Source of the DNA: an uncultured Bacteroidales bacterium
GTDB taxonomy: Bacteria; Bacteroidota; Bacteroidia; Bacteroidales; WCHB1-69
NCBI GenBank assembly: GCA_900315245.1
Contig: OMYJ01000011.1
Location: forward strand, 1 to 64,000
Reading direction: 5' to 3'
DNA length: 64,000 bases
A model generated the notes under the pieces. That model was not told the DNA's origin, made no database searches, and saw only the letters and a list, made by a program, of their open reading frames with translations. A program made the position numbers and the translations under genes. This document shows, one piece after another, positions 44,316 through 52,825 of this stretch (positions are counted from its first letter, which is position 1; each line of letters begins with the position of its first letter).

Positions 44316-44897
44316 ATGAAGAAAAACATTTTTGCAATCGCATTCATCGCCATCACCCTCTGCATGGCATCTTGTCAAAGAGACCCCATCGTCCCTGGAA
44401 ATGGTGACACTCCTGCCAACACTCCCAGAGTGGCCGTCACTTCCGACCTCATCGGCACCGACTGGACAGCTAATCTGCCTCTTGAAGACCTGCTCCAAGC
44501 TATGACCGGTATGAGCCTCAGCGACTATGGTTGCCAACTCCCCGAAGGCTTTGACGCCAACATGACTTTCAACCTCAGTTTCGACAACGAGTACGCACAC
44601 TTCACCTTCGGCGACAACATGACTGTGATTAACGTGGCTGAATTAGCCGGCGAATACACTAACGAGGAAATCGAAAACATGGATCTTGCATACGTCTATG
44701 ACGGCAGCACCCACACCGGCACTCTGACAGCTGTTGGCAACGACGAGAACGGTGATCCCATCAACTATCAGATTGTCTTCACCTACAACGACAATGACGA
44801 CACTATCACCATCAACTTGCAATTTGCTAATGCAGAGGATGAAGACAACGTCATCAGCTTTCCGTTAGTGTTCCAACGCAACGAAGTGGAAGCATAA
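44316..44897 (+). CDS. Acidic lipoprotein, probable ECF sigma target
   Basis: The 193-residue lipoprotein (MKKNIFAIAFIAITLCMASC) has a strongly acidic mature part with beta-rich text (FNLSFDNEYAHFTFGDNMTV, then TLTAVGNDENGDPINY). I do not recognise a family; it resembles generic lipocalin-like surface lipoproteins. The start is set at the ATG before the signal peptide, 22 codons into a longer open frame whose first part is the promoter region. It is preceded by its own copy of the sigma-type promoter and followed by a strong terminator, so it is a separately expressed unit. Confidence 0.87.
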   Translation: MKKNIFAIAFIAITLCMASCQRDPIVPGNGDTPANTPRVAVTSDLIGTDWTANLPLEDLLQAMTGMSLSDYGCQLPEGFDANMTFNLSFDNEYAHFTFGDNMTVINVAELAGEYTNEEIENMDLAYVYDGSTHTGTLTAVGNDENGDPINYQIVFTYNDNDDTITINLQFANAEDEDNVISFPLVFQRNEVEA

Positions 44898-44920
44898 TCG
44901 TTATCCGTACATACAAATGC

Positions 44921-44960
44921 AAACGGCATCCGTGGAATCCTGCGGATGCCGTTTTTTTTT
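44921..44960 (+). terminator. Rho-independent terminator after the sigma-target lipoprotein
   Basis: A 12-bp perfect stem (AAACGGCATCCG at 44921-44932 with CGGATGCCGTTT at 44943-44954), a 10-base loop, then a run of Ts. Confidence 0.92.
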
Positions 44961-45057
44961 TATGGTGTGAAATAATATTTCTCTGAGAAGAATCATCCCT
45001 TTATTTTAACTGTTAAAAATCGAATAGTTAGAATTAAATCTGTGTTCGTGTAAAAAC

Positions 45058-45432
45058 TCACATCACCTTGCGTTCATACTCTAATCCTTCAGGATGCCCG
45101 AAATTAAATAGCAACCCTACTTTCATTTTCGTGGCTTTTAGGTAATTATATACTTGGACGCGATTCCAATCATCTAATTCCATCACCGCCTTAAGTTCGA
45201 CTATAATCTTATCGTAACAAATAAAGTCCGGACGGAACCTTTTTTTCAATTTTACCCCATCGTAATAGATTTCAATTTCCGGTTCACGTACAAAAGGAAT
45301 GTTCCTTCTTTGAAACTCTATTTCCAATGCCTCTTGGTATATTGGCTCAACAAAACCTGAACCAAGAACATTATAGACACGCATAGCAGCTCCATTAATT
45401 GCGTAAGTTTCTGATTTGCAATAAAATTCCAT
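45058..45432 (-). CDS. GxxExxY family protein
   Basis: This is a 124-residue protein with the eponymous motif GFVEPIY inside VYNVLGSGFVEPIYQEAL, the conserved block RFRPDFICYDKIIVELKAV, and the end VGLLFNFG. The D...E-x-K arrangement resembles PD-(D/E)XK folds, and the family is common in environmental and gut bacteria with no settled function. It stands alone between the lipoprotein terminator and a repeat-rich gap. Confidence 0.92.
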   Translation of the reverse strand: MEFYCKSETYAINGAAMRVYNVLGSGFVEPIYQEALEIEFQRRNIPFVREPEIEIYYDGVKLKKRFRPDFICYDKIIVELKAVMELDDWNRVQVYNYLKATKMKVGLLFNFGHPEGLEYERKVM

Positions 45433-45803
45433 ACTTTTTCGTTTTCAAACTTTATAATTAATTTTGTTTTTTCGGCCGCAAAAATACAAAATAATTTAAT
45501 ACGATAGATAATTTTTTTTAAATACACCGTATTCGTCTCAATGGTGATGTACTCTTGGTAATATTCGATTGCCGATAATTCGAACACGGATTTCACAGAT
45601 TTACACAGATGATGGAATGCATGTCTGTGTATAATATTTGTGTCTATCTGTGTATCTGTGTATCTGTGTGCTGTGTGCATCTGTGTATATCTGTGTGCAT
45701 CTGTGTTCGTGTAAAAAGATCGCATCACCTTGCGAATAGGCAAGAGCTGCTGGCGGTATGTGGTGTTAGTAGTTAGTCTGCAACGCAAATCGTGCAATCA
45801 ACG
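45433..45803. other. Non-coding gap with TGTGTATC low-complexity repeats
   Basis: No credible gene. The first 90 bases are AT-rich. From about 45596 to 45715 the sequence is a degenerate satellite built from ATCTGTGTATC and GTGTGCATCTG units. Minus-strand ORFs here read only Y/T/H-rich text from that satellite. Confidence 0.7.
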
Positions 45804-46026
45804 GTTAAAAACGAGAAACAATCCATAGTCCTGCACTTGACGATATGCCAAAAGCAGGTCTCCAACCATCAGAACTGGAAGTAGATAAACGGCTGCAAGT
45901 CCGCGGTGACGAACTGGTAGAGCACGAAGACGGCCACGACCACGATGAGACCCATCAGCCAGAGCGGGAGCATGGCGAAGTTGATGCGGTACCAGCGTTT
46001 CCAACGGTCAGGGAGCCAGTGGATGA
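45804..46026 (+). repeat. Direct repeat, left copy (3' end of the MBOAT gene)
   Basis: These 223 bases match 47306-47528 with about eight differences by eye and in the same orientation. They include the last 52 codons or so, the stop and the 3' flank of the MBOAT gene at 47371. The copies flank the GNAT toxin-antitoxin segment. Confidence 0.9.
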
Positions 46027-46237
46027 AAAAGCAATTCTGCCATTCCGACATCTTCTTCCTCTTCTCAGGGATGCTGATTGATTTGTCAGCATTTGTGACC
46101 ACGTCTTCCATGATTGATTTCAGAAAACGCGGCAGGTTGTTCTTCATTAGGACAGGCTTGCTGCGATGGTGTAACAGGTTGTCTTTGATAACCAACGCCA
46201 CAGTATCCGTCTTGTCTTCCATACAGTCGACCTGCAT
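45869..46237 (-). pseudogene. Chimeric ORF: unknown N-terminus fused to the MBOAT C-terminal fragment
   Basis: This is a 122-residue ORF. Its last 50 residues (WLPDRWKRWYRINFAMLPLW onward) are the duplicated C-terminus of the MBOAT protein. The first about 70 residues (MQVDCMEDKTDTVALVIKDN) are unrelated and unrecognised. It looks like a by-product of the duplication rather than a functional acyltransferase, since the catalytic His region is absent. An in-frame internal start at MEDKTDTV is also possible. Whether the unrelated part is a real small protein is unknown. Confidence 0.5.
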
Positions 46238-46317
46238 CCTAACGCTCTAATTCCGTAAATTTGTTTCATTTTTATTACTGATAGACAACCAAGTCGTTGC
46301 TAATAAATAGATCAGCA

Positions 46318-46455
46318 ATGATTCTGATTCGCAACTATTACGTCTTGCTCGTCTGGAAGATCGCCTCCGCCGTGGCCTTTGGCTTTGATGCACTCGCTGG
46401 AAACAGAAGAAGGAGTTTGTGGAAATTGTTTTTGAATAAGTTGATGGAAACCTAA
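46318..46455 (+). CDS. Possible small protein (45 aa), low confidence
   Basis: An ATG-to-TAA frame encodes MILIRNYYVLLVWKIASAVA and then a basic tail. A TAAATTTG box lies about 55 bases upstream. There is no homologue I recognise, and the segment may be a gene remnant in the repeat-flanked island. I list it because the 300-base gap holds nothing else. Confidence 0.25.
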   Translation: MILIRNYYVLLVWKIASAVAFGFDALAGNRRRSLWKLFLNKLMET

Positions 46456-46496
46456 AAAAATATTTTTCAAAATGTCATGTAATATTAAAATTTTTG

Positions 46497-46504
46497 TATT
46501 TTTG
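46497..46504 (+). promoter_or_regulatory. Promoter -7 box (TATTTTTG) for the GNAT toxin-antitoxin pair
   Basis: TATTTTTG followed by CAACCG, 35 bases before the small gene at 46539, fits the Bacteroidota consensus. Confidence 0.6.
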
Positions 46505-46538
46505 CAACCGAATTAAAAACAAAATACTTTAAGAAATT

Positions 46539-46697
46539 ATGGCAAAACCAATTGAAGCAACCCCAGTATTGAAAGGAGACGATGCGTTTGAGTTTGTCTC
46601 TGAAATGGAAAACGGCACAAAGGCCTCTGAAGAGGAAAAGAAAAGTGTTGAGCAAGGAGCATCTTTCCTTGAATCAATGTTGACTTTCGTTTTCTAA
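46539..46697 (+). CDS. Small protein before GNAT gene, candidate antitoxin
   Basis: This is a 52-residue acidic protein (MAKPIEATPVLKGDDAFEF, then EEEKKSVEQGASFLESML). The MAKPIE-TPVLKG opening recalls small proteins that precede GNAT genes in Bacteroidales; this is from memory, not from a search. It lies 10 bases before the GNAT gene. GNAT toxins of the TacT/AtaT kind are neutralised by a small partner encoded just upstream, so an antitoxin role is inferred from position. Confidence 0.7.
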   Translation: MAKPIEATPVLKGDDAFEFVSEMENGTKASEEEKKSVEQGASFLESMLTFVF

Positions 46698-46707
46698 CAT
46701 CCTTTTT

Positions 46708-47220
46708 ATGAGAATAATACGTCTTACACCAGACTATACGTTTGGTTCTTTTAACTGTGAAGAGCCCGACCTAAATGATTTTTTGCTTACAGATGCAAAA
46801 GAGTACGCATCAAGGCTGTTGGCCGTCACATATCTCATTGAGTCCAATGGTGACGTTGCAGCTTTTTTCTATATATCCAACGACCGTATCTCATTGTCCG
46901 AGAGCGACAAAACAACATGGCGTCGGATTAAGAGTGCCTTCCCTCACCGCAAACATCGCAGTGACTATCCCGCAGTCAAAATTGGTCGTCTCGGAGTGGA
47001 CTATCGATACAAGGAACAAGGGTTGGGCTCTTCCATTCTAAACTTTGTAAAAAAGGCTTTTATTACGAATAATCGCACAGGATGTTGTTTTGTGACTGTA
47101 GATGCATTGCCTTCGGCCGTGAACTTTTACAAACTCAACGGATTCCATTTACTGCGAAAATCTGATAGAGAAAATGCCGAAACAATTCCCATGTATTTTA
47201 ATCTAACCCGCTTGGTATAA
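46708..47220 (+). CDS. GNAT N-acetyltransferase, probable toxin of a TA pair
   Basis: The 170-residue protein has the GNAT acetyl-CoA loop region VKIGRLGVDYRYKEQGLGSS (pattern Q/R-x-x-G-x-G/A) and the C-terminal SAVNFYKLNGFHLL strand typical of the family. The length and opening (MRIIRLTPDYTFGSFNCEEP, then DLNDFLLTDAKEYASRLLAV) resemble aminoacyl-tRNA-acetylating toxins of the TacT/AtaT group, which begin with the 'F.C.......FL' pattern. The pairing with a 52-residue upstream gene supports this. It could also be an ordinary acetyltransferase. Confidence 0.85.
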   Translation: MRIIRLTPDYTFGSFNCEEPDLNDFLLTDAKEYASRLLAVTYLIESNGDVAAFFYISNDRISLSESDKTTWRRIKSAFPHRKHRSDYPAVKIGRLGVDYRYKEQGLGSSILNFVKKAFITNNRTGCCFVTVDALPSAVNFYKLNGFHLLRKSDRENAETIPMYFNLTRLV

Positions 47221-47305
47221 ATATGTTAAAATGAAAAACAACACTGTGATTATATGACAGCAGCTACAGATGCCTATGACACAAAACAATTAACACCTAC
47301 TTTTT

Positions 47306-47528
47306 GTTAAAAACGATAAGCAATCCATAGTCCTGCACTTGACGATATGCCAAAAGCGGGTCTCCAGCCATCAGAACTGGAAGTAAATAAACGGCTGCAG
47401 GTCCGCGGTGACGAACTGGTAGAGCACGAAGACGGCCGCGACCACGATGAGACCCATCAGCCAGAGCGGGAGCATGGCGAAGTTGATGCGGTACCAGCGT
47501 TTCCAACGGTCAGGAAGCCAGTGGATGA
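47306..47528 (+). repeat. Direct repeat, right copy (3' end of the MBOAT gene)
   Basis: Partner of 45804-46026. This copy lies in its native context, at the 3' end of the full MBOAT gene. Confidence 0.9.
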
Positions 47529-49230
47529 CCATGCCGAGAACGAACATGATGAAGACGAACTTGTAGTTGGCGATGATATCGGGGATAGCCGCGACGTTCC
47601 ACTGCCCGCCAATGCTGTTGACCATCGCCTTGGCGGTCTCCCACGCCGTCTCGTTGGCGGTGGCCGGGTCGAGGTTGGAGCCGGAACGGAAGAACAACCG
47701 CGTGAACGAAATAAAGACAAACGTCTGGATGATGCCCCACGTCTTGTCTAACCATTCTACCGTTTTGTCGGGCTTGATGAGCGTGAAGATGGTCTTGATG
47801 AGCGTTCCCGCGAACCACACGCCGCTCCACACCACGCCGATCATCAGCGCGGGATGCGGCCACAAGTGGTTAGTAATCAAGAAGGTGACGAATATCACCG
47901 TGGCGATGGTGCTGCGCACGAGCATATTGCCGTGTCGCCAGATTTTGTACGACAGGATACCAATGCCGTTCAAGCCGCCCCAGATCATGAAGTTCCACGA
48001 GGCACCGTGCCACAAACCGCCTAACAACATGGTATTCATCATATTGAGGTTGGTACTGATCTTCAGCCGTGCCTTCTTGCTCACTAATGAGGCTACGAGC
48101 AGCGCCAGCGCGATGCCGCCGATGATGCAGGTAATCACCACGCTCTTGGTGAGCAGGATGATGACCGCCGCGATGAGCGAGATGCAAAGGTAGGTGCCGA
48201 ACGTGGCGTTGCGGTTGCCGCCCAACGGGATGTAAAGGTAGTCTTTCAGCCAGTTGGAGAGCGAAATGTGCCATCGCTTCCAGAAATTGCCTGGGTTGGT
48301 AGCTTTGTACGGCGAGTTGAAGTTCTTGGGCAGGTAGAAGCCCATCAGCATGGCCACGCCGATGGCAATGTCGGTGTAGCCCGAGAAGTCGGCATAGACC
48401 TGCAGCGAATAGACGAACAGCGCCGACAAGTTCTCAAACGCGGTGAACAATGACGGGTTATTGAAGACCCTGTCCACGAAATTGACCGCCAGATAGTCGC
48501 TCATAATCAGCTTCTTGGCCAAGCCGTTGAGAATCCAGAAGACGGCGATGCCGAACTGCCGACGGGTGAGGAAGAACTTCTTGTAAAGCTGCGGCACGAA
48601 CTGGTCGGCACGCACAATCGGGCCAGCGACCAACTGCGGGAAAAACGACACGTAGAACCCGAAGTCAAGAATATTGGAAACGTGCGCAATCTTCCGCTTA
48701 TAAACATCTACCAAGTAGCTGATATTCTGGAAAGTATAGAATGAAATACCCACGGGCAGCAATATTTTGGAAGCATCAAAATAGTTGGTGCCCGTCCAGT
48801 TGTTGGTCCATTGCGCCAGCCAGTTGATGACCTCATGCTCGCTACCGACAATCGTATTGTAAGCGTCGGTGCAGAAGTAGGCGTACTTGAAATAGAAGAG
48901 TATCAGCAAGTTAATAACCACGCCCGAAATCATGAACGTCTTGCGCCAGCCGTTTCGCTGCGACTTGTCCATGAAAACACCGAGGAAGTAGTCCAAGAAG
49001 GTGTCAAACAGCAAGATGAGGACGAAGAGGCCGGAGGTTTTGTAGTAGAAAAGTAAGCTGACGAAGAAGAGGAACGTATTGCGTAACAACCGTTTGCGAT
49101 GGAATAGCGCGAAGAAGGCGAACACGATGGCGAAGAATGCCCAGAAATTGAACTGGGTGAACAACAACGGATGCGTCTCATCAAACGAGAACAGGTTGAT
49201 CAGAAATTGCGAAACGTTCTCCCAGGTCAT
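47371..49230 (-). CDS. MBOAT family O-acyltransferase (AlgI-like)
   Basis: This is a multi-pass membrane enzyme that moves acyl (often acetyl) groups across the membrane onto an exported glycan or peptidoglycan. The 619-residue protein has about twelve hydrophobic segments. It carries the AlgI-type block PGNFWKRWHISLSNWLKDYL followed by YIPLGGNR, and the catalytic His in LLGGLWHGASWNF. Its start overlaps the stop of the SGNH gene by 4 bases (ATGA), so the three genes 52027-47371 form one minus-strand operon. Its last about 220 bp region is duplicated at 45804-46026. The acceptor glycan is not identified here. Confidence 0.94.
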   Translation of the reverse strand: MTWENVSQFLINLFSFDETHPLLFTQFNFWAFFAIVFAFFALFHRKRLLRNTFLFFVSLLFYYKTSGLFVLILLFDTFLDYFLGVFMDKSQRNGWRKTFMISGVVINLLILFYFKYAYFCTDAYNTIVGSEHEVINWLAQWTNNWTGTNYFDASKILLPVGISFYTFQNISYLVDVYKRKIAHVSNILDFGFYVSFFPQLVAGPIVRADQFVPQLYKKFFLTRRQFGIAVFWILNGLAKKLIMSDYLAVNFVDRVFNNPSLFTAFENLSALFVYSLQVYADFSGYTDIAIGVAMLMGFYLPKNFNSPYKATNPGNFWKRWHISLSNWLKDYLYIPLGGNRNATFGTYLCISLIAAVIILLTKSVVITCIIGGIALALLVASLVSKKARLKISTNLNMMNTMLLGGLWHGASWNFMIWGGLNGIGILSYKIWRHGNMLVRSTIATVIFVTFLITNHLWPHPALMIGVVWSGVWFAGTLIKTIFTLIKPDKTVEWLDKTWGIIQTFVFISFTRLFFRSGSNLDPATANETAWETAKAMVNSIGGQWNVAAIPDIIANYKFVFIMFVLGMVIHWLPDRWKRWYRINFAMLPLWLMGLIVVAAVFVLYQFVTADLQPFIYFQF

Positions 49231-50537
49231 TGCTGTAATGTTTTAAGGGGTTGGACAAAAGCGTGCCAAAAGAGGTCGCCGATAAGGTTGTAGCCGTTGA
49301 CGGTGAAATGGACGCGGTCTTTCTGAGCCAATCCTTTGGCCTGCCATTTGGCCATGGATCCGAGCCCGCCCATCACCTCGAACTGGTCCCAGCAGGCACC
49401 ACCCGTGAGATTCGCTAACCGGTGCATGACATCGCTCACCTCAGGACCAGTCTTATTCACGGAGTAACGGCCCTTCTTACCGCGCTTCCACGTGTCGTTG
49501 TTCGACAGGAAGATGAACGCACAGTCGGGATTGGCCTCGCGAATGCGGGCGATCAGCTGCAAGTAATTGTTCTTGAAGACCATGGAGTCGAAATCGTTGC
49601 CGAAAGCATCATTCACGCCAATACCGAAAATCACCAAATCGGGCGGGAAGGCCTTGAGGTCACGAACGAAGTTCTTGCACCGCAAATAGGATGGCACAGC
49701 CGCACCGTTGACACCTATGGATGTGAATGTTACGCCCGGTTTTCCGTTCTTCAACCAGAGCCCGTTAACGAAGAAGGTGTCTGCCGCACCGCAGGGGAAG
49801 TAGAAGGTGAACTCCTGCAGGGGACGACCGGGATAAAAGTAGTAACGCTCGTTTTCTAGGTCGGCTTCGTCAGGGAAACGCCATATCGTATCGTATTTCA
49901 ACACGGGATCGATGTAGTGACCGTTGGAGCGGCCGAAGAGCACAAGCGTGTCGGTGGCGAAGTCATAATCCGGCTCGTTCATCGTGAATTTGATGGACTG
50001 TACCGACTGCGTGCAATAGACGGAAATCCCCGACATTCCGAGCGGTGACGGGTACTGCTGATAGACGTTGCGGATTAGCGAGAAAACGTCGGAGCGGGTG
50101 ATTTTGTAGTCGCGGGGGTTGTTGCAGGCATTTGCCGCCGAGTATGGGAAAATTAACCCACGGTCAGCTGGTTCGCCACCGTATTCGGCCAAGACATGCT
50201 TGCGGATGCGGTGCGACATCGTGCCCGCCTGCACGTGCGAGCCGCCGATGTGCATAATGTGGACGTTGCCCTTGCGAGTACGGTTCACACGGCCCCACTT
50301 CTCGTAGAAGCGCACCAATGTCATGCTGTCCCTGCCCCAGCAAAGCGTGTCGTCGTTGAAACGTATGAAGGAGAATGTAGAGTCGTAGGACGAAAACAAC
50401 TCGGGAAGCACCCACACAGCGGAGGTGTCGGCCTCCATCACCAGCGCGACGCTGTCAGCAGTCTCGTCGGTCTGTGCGAAAACGTTCAACGCACAGAGTG
50501 TCAATATGATGCAGATTAGTTTTCGGCGGCCTCCCAT
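49227..50537 (-). CDS. SGNH/GDSL-like exported protein, partner of MBOAT
   Basis: The 436-residue protein has a signal peptide (KLICIILTLCALNVFAQ). SGNH blocks are visible: GGSHVQAGT carries the Ser, VIFGIGVNDAFGN the Asn block, and DRVHFTVNGY the Asp-x-x-His. AlgX/AlgJ-like SGNH proteins complete O-acetylation after an MBOAT protein hands over the acyl group, so this is the probable periplasmic acetyltransferase step. It overlaps the MBOAT gene by 4 bases and the upstream SGNH gene by 22 bases. Confidence 0.88.
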   Translation of the reverse strand: MGGRRKLICIILTLCALNVFAQTDETADSVALVMEADTSAVWVLPELFSSYDSTFSFIRFNDDTLCWGRDSMTLVRFYEKWGRVNRTRKGNVHIMHIGGSHVQAGTMSHRIRKHVLAEYGGEPADRGLIFPYSAANACNNPRDYKITRSDVFSLIRNVYQQYPSPLGMSGISVYCTQSVQSIKFTMNEPDYDFATDTLVLFGRSNGHYIDPVLKYDTIWRFPDEADLENERYYFYPGRPLQEFTFYFPCGAADTFFVNGLWLKNGKPGVTFTSIGVNGAAVPSYLRCKNFVRDLKAFPPDLVIFGIGVNDAFGNDFDSMVFKNNYLQLIARIREANPDCAFIFLSNNDTWKRGKKGRYSVNKTGPEVSDVMHRLANLTGGACWDQFEVMGGLGSMAKWQAKGLAQKDRVHFTVNGYNLIGDLFWHAFVQPLKTLQQ

Positions 50538-52027
50538 AAATTGTCGAATTGTTCGGCACCCATCTTTCGACGGGTGGTGTAGAGTTCATACATCGTCGCG
50601 AAATTCTCAGCCAAGGTCTTGCCTACATAGTTCGCGCCGGCAGGGGTGAAATGCACGTAGTCGGGACCGGCCCAGCCTTTCTTCACCCAGGCAATCATAG
50701 CGTTTCGGCCGCCCATCACCTCATACAAGTCCCAGTAAGCCACGTGGTTGCGCAGACACATATTGCGTAGGCTGTCCACCATCGCGGGCAAGAATTTGTA
50801 AGTCTGCAGCGAACCACCGTAGGAGTGGCTCATGTCAGACGGCCCAATGAAAAGCAGGGTGGCATTTGGACAGACACTCTTGATGCGACGTATCTGCTTC
50901 TGCATCAGAGCGCAATAGTCGTTGATAGACTTGGTGCTATAGGTTGAAGGCATCTGATTGCCACCGAATTGCAAGATAATCAGCCCTACGTTCGAATTTT
51001 GGTAACATTTGCGCAGAATGGAGTCAGTGACGAGGGTGAACTGGTTGCCGGAGGAGCTGCGCAACGGGATGTTATCGACGCTCACGCCCGGACCGTTATC
51101 AATCATGATGCCGTAAATATCAGCCGTGCCTTGCATGTTGATGCGTAGAGAAGCAGTGGTCGAGTCCGTCTGCCAGCGCATAGCGTGGATACCCGCGCCT
51201 TCGCTCGTGCAGGTGGAGTCGAAGCCGTGTTTGCGGTCGGTGAGGGTGGCGCGGAACTTGCCGTCGTGATCGTTGTAGAGCATCGTGACGCGGGAGAACC
51301 GTTTCACGCGGCTGTCGGTGCGCTTGTTGGAGGTGGCATTCGCGGTGAAGGTGCCGCTGCCAGTAAGACGGTAGCATTTCAACATCAGTCCGTAGTTGCC
51401 ACGCGCCCGCGCTCCGTCGCCGTAGGTCGAATAGAGGGTGAACGCGCCGCTGGCCGACTGGCTCACCGCGTAGGACGCAACGGTCTGGATGGCAGGCACC
51501 AAGCCTGGGCCGCCGCCGCCGAATTTCGACTGCATCCAGGTGCGGAGGTTGCCGGAAATGCGGTCCATCTCGATTTGCGAGTCGCCATAGTGGAGCACGC
51601 GCACAACCTCATCCTTGGATCTTGCCGAAGCCGCTTTCGCAAAGAATTTGTCGAAATAGGTGACATCGCCATCGGGAAGGTAAAAATGTCCTTCCGAAGC
51701 AAGAGTGGTCTTGAAATGTTCAAGCGTATCGAGTTGCTCCTCAACACGTTTCTGCTTGATAGAGTCTTCCTTGGCAATTTCCGCGATAATAGCCTCGCGC
51801 TTCTTACGGTTGAAGAGTGTGGGTTTAGGGATGCGTTTGTCACGAGAAAGACTGTCACCGGGCAAATCAGGCAGGTCTGCATCAGGGTCCGCCAGCACTT
51901 TTTCGATGGAAGGGAAGTTAACAGTGTGTTTGGCAAGCGTAATGCCCTCTTCGGGATAGAAGAAGCTGATAATCCCTAAACAAGTGATTATCAAAATGAT
52001 GAATAACGCTATCTGCCAAGGTTTCAT
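50516..52027 (-). CDS. SGNH/GDSL-like membrane-anchored protein, first gene of MBOAT operon
   Basis: The 503-residue protein begins with a membrane helix (MKPWQIALFIILIITCLGII), so it is anchored with its body in the periplasm. SGNH blocks are VLHYGDSQIEMDR, LIILQFGGNQMP and DYVHFTPAGANYVG. The GDSQ and 'FGGNQ' forms are typical of glycan O-acetyl hydrolase/transferase relatives. It is the first gene of the three-gene operon and has a paralogue immediately downstream. The two may act on different positions or carry transferase and esterase roles; that is inference. Confidence 0.88.
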   Translation of the reverse strand: MKPWQIALFIILIITCLGIISFFYPEEGITLAKHTVNFPSIEKVLADPDADLPDLPGDSLSRDKRIPKPTLFNRKKREAIIAEIAKEDSIKQKRVEEQLDTLEHFKTTLASEGHFYLPDGDVTYFDKFFAKAASARSKDEVVRVLHYGDSQIEMDRISGNLRTWMQSKFGGGGPGLVPAIQTVASYAVSQSASGAFTLYSTYGDGARARGNYGLMLKCYRLTGSGTFTANATSNKRTDSRVKRFSRVTMLYNDHDGKFRATLTDRKHGFDSTCTSEGAGIHAMRWQTDSTTASLRINMQGTADIYGIMIDNGPGVSVDNIPLRSSSGNQFTLVTDSILRKCYQNSNVGLIILQFGGNQMPSTYSTKSINDYCALMQKQIRRIKSVCPNATLLFIGPSDMSHSYGGSLQTYKFLPAMVDSLRNMCLRNHVAYWDLYEVMGGRNAMIAWVKKGWAGPDYVHFTPAGANYVGKTLAENFATMYELYTTRRKMGAEQFDNLWEAAEN

Positions 52028-52159
52028 TCCTTTTCTACCCTATTTTTTGAGGGCGCAAAGGTACAAAAAAAGTTCATAATTAGTACATTAGCGGAACTTT
52101 CTGTCAGAACATAGACGTGAGACGTTGGACGTGAGACGTTTGGACTTGTGGCAGAGACG

Positions 52160-52188
52160 TTGCGGAAGCTCTAAAAAATGTATTTTTG
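52160..52188 (+). promoter_or_regulatory. Bacteroidota promoter before the lipoprotein gene at 52216
   Basis: TTG at 52160-52162, 18 bases, TATTTTTG at 52181-52188, then 27 bases to the ATG. Confidence 0.7.
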
Positions 52189-52215
52189 CGCTTTGATTAT
52201 TCAATTTACCAAATA

Positions 52216-52746
52216 ATGAAAAAATTTATAACTATTTGTATAACAGTGTTATCTGTTGTTATTATAACTGCCTGTAAGAGCGGAAATAACGTAGATGGCA
52301 CGGCTAAAGTTGAAGGAAGCTATACCTACGAGCACGCCTTCAACTATAACCTCAACGGCGCCCACCTCGACGTACACGAGACCGGCACGATGGACTTTTA
52401 CCCTGGCGGCACAGCCCTCGACTCGGCGCGGCAAGTCTATACCGCCACCCTTCAGGATGGCACGACAGTGACGTATGTATTCAACTACGTCAGTCCCAGC
52501 AAATGGCGTTTGGAAGGGGAGGATTTCTACTTCGCCGGCATCAAGGAAAGTTTCCGGATGGAGTTGGTTGAAAGCGATAAAGAGAAAGAGGACGAACTGG
52601 CGCAGGAGATCATCAAGGTCGTCAGCGGCAGCATCGACTATGAGTACAAATTCCATCTTGACACGCTGACGGAGAAGAAGCTGCAATGGAGTTTCACCTA
52701 CCGCGACGGCCACAGCGACACGTGGGAGTTCTATCGAGTCAAGTAG
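52216..52746 (+). CDS. Small lipoprotein of unknown function
   Basis: This 176-residue protein has a lipoprotein signal (MKKFITICITVLSVVIITAC). The mature part is beta-rich (GSYTYEHAFNYNLNGAHLDV, TGTMDFYPGGTALDSARQVY, WSFTYRDGHSDTWEFYRVK) and lipocalin-like in feel, with no firm family. The start is set at the second in-frame ATG because the first lies on top of the TATTTTTG promoter box. It is separately expressed and followed by the GIN-domain gene with its own promoter. Confidence 0.87.
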   Translation: MKKFITICITVLSVVIITACKSGNNVDGTAKVEGSYTYEHAFNYNLNGAHLDVHETGTMDFYPGGTALDSARQVYTATLQDGTTVTYVFNYVSPSKWRLEGEDFYFAGIKESFRMELVESDKEKEDELAQEIIKVVSGSIDYEYKFHLDTLTEKKLQWSFTYRDGHSDTWEFYRVK

Positions 52747-52788
52747 TGACTTTTTCCGCTAAATGAAAATCTTTCCCTGTATTTTTGC

Positions 52789-52796
52789 TACTTTTG
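52789..52796 (+). promoter_or_regulatory. Promoter -7 box (TACTTTTG) for the GIN-domain lipoprotein
   Basis: TACTTTTGCCGCCGGAAAA is shared with the promoter at 63605, and the 30 bases upstream are also similar (AAATGAAAA, TTCCC, ATTTT). A second TATTTTTG lies at 52780-52787. Confidence 0.65.
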
Positions 52797-52825
52797 CCGC
52801 CGGAAAATTCTAAACAAAAACAAAT

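Noticed and set aside
45318..45797. 159-residue minus-strand ORF
   Set aside because: Half of it is translation of the TGTGTATC satellite, and the rest overlaps the real GxxExxY gene in another frame.
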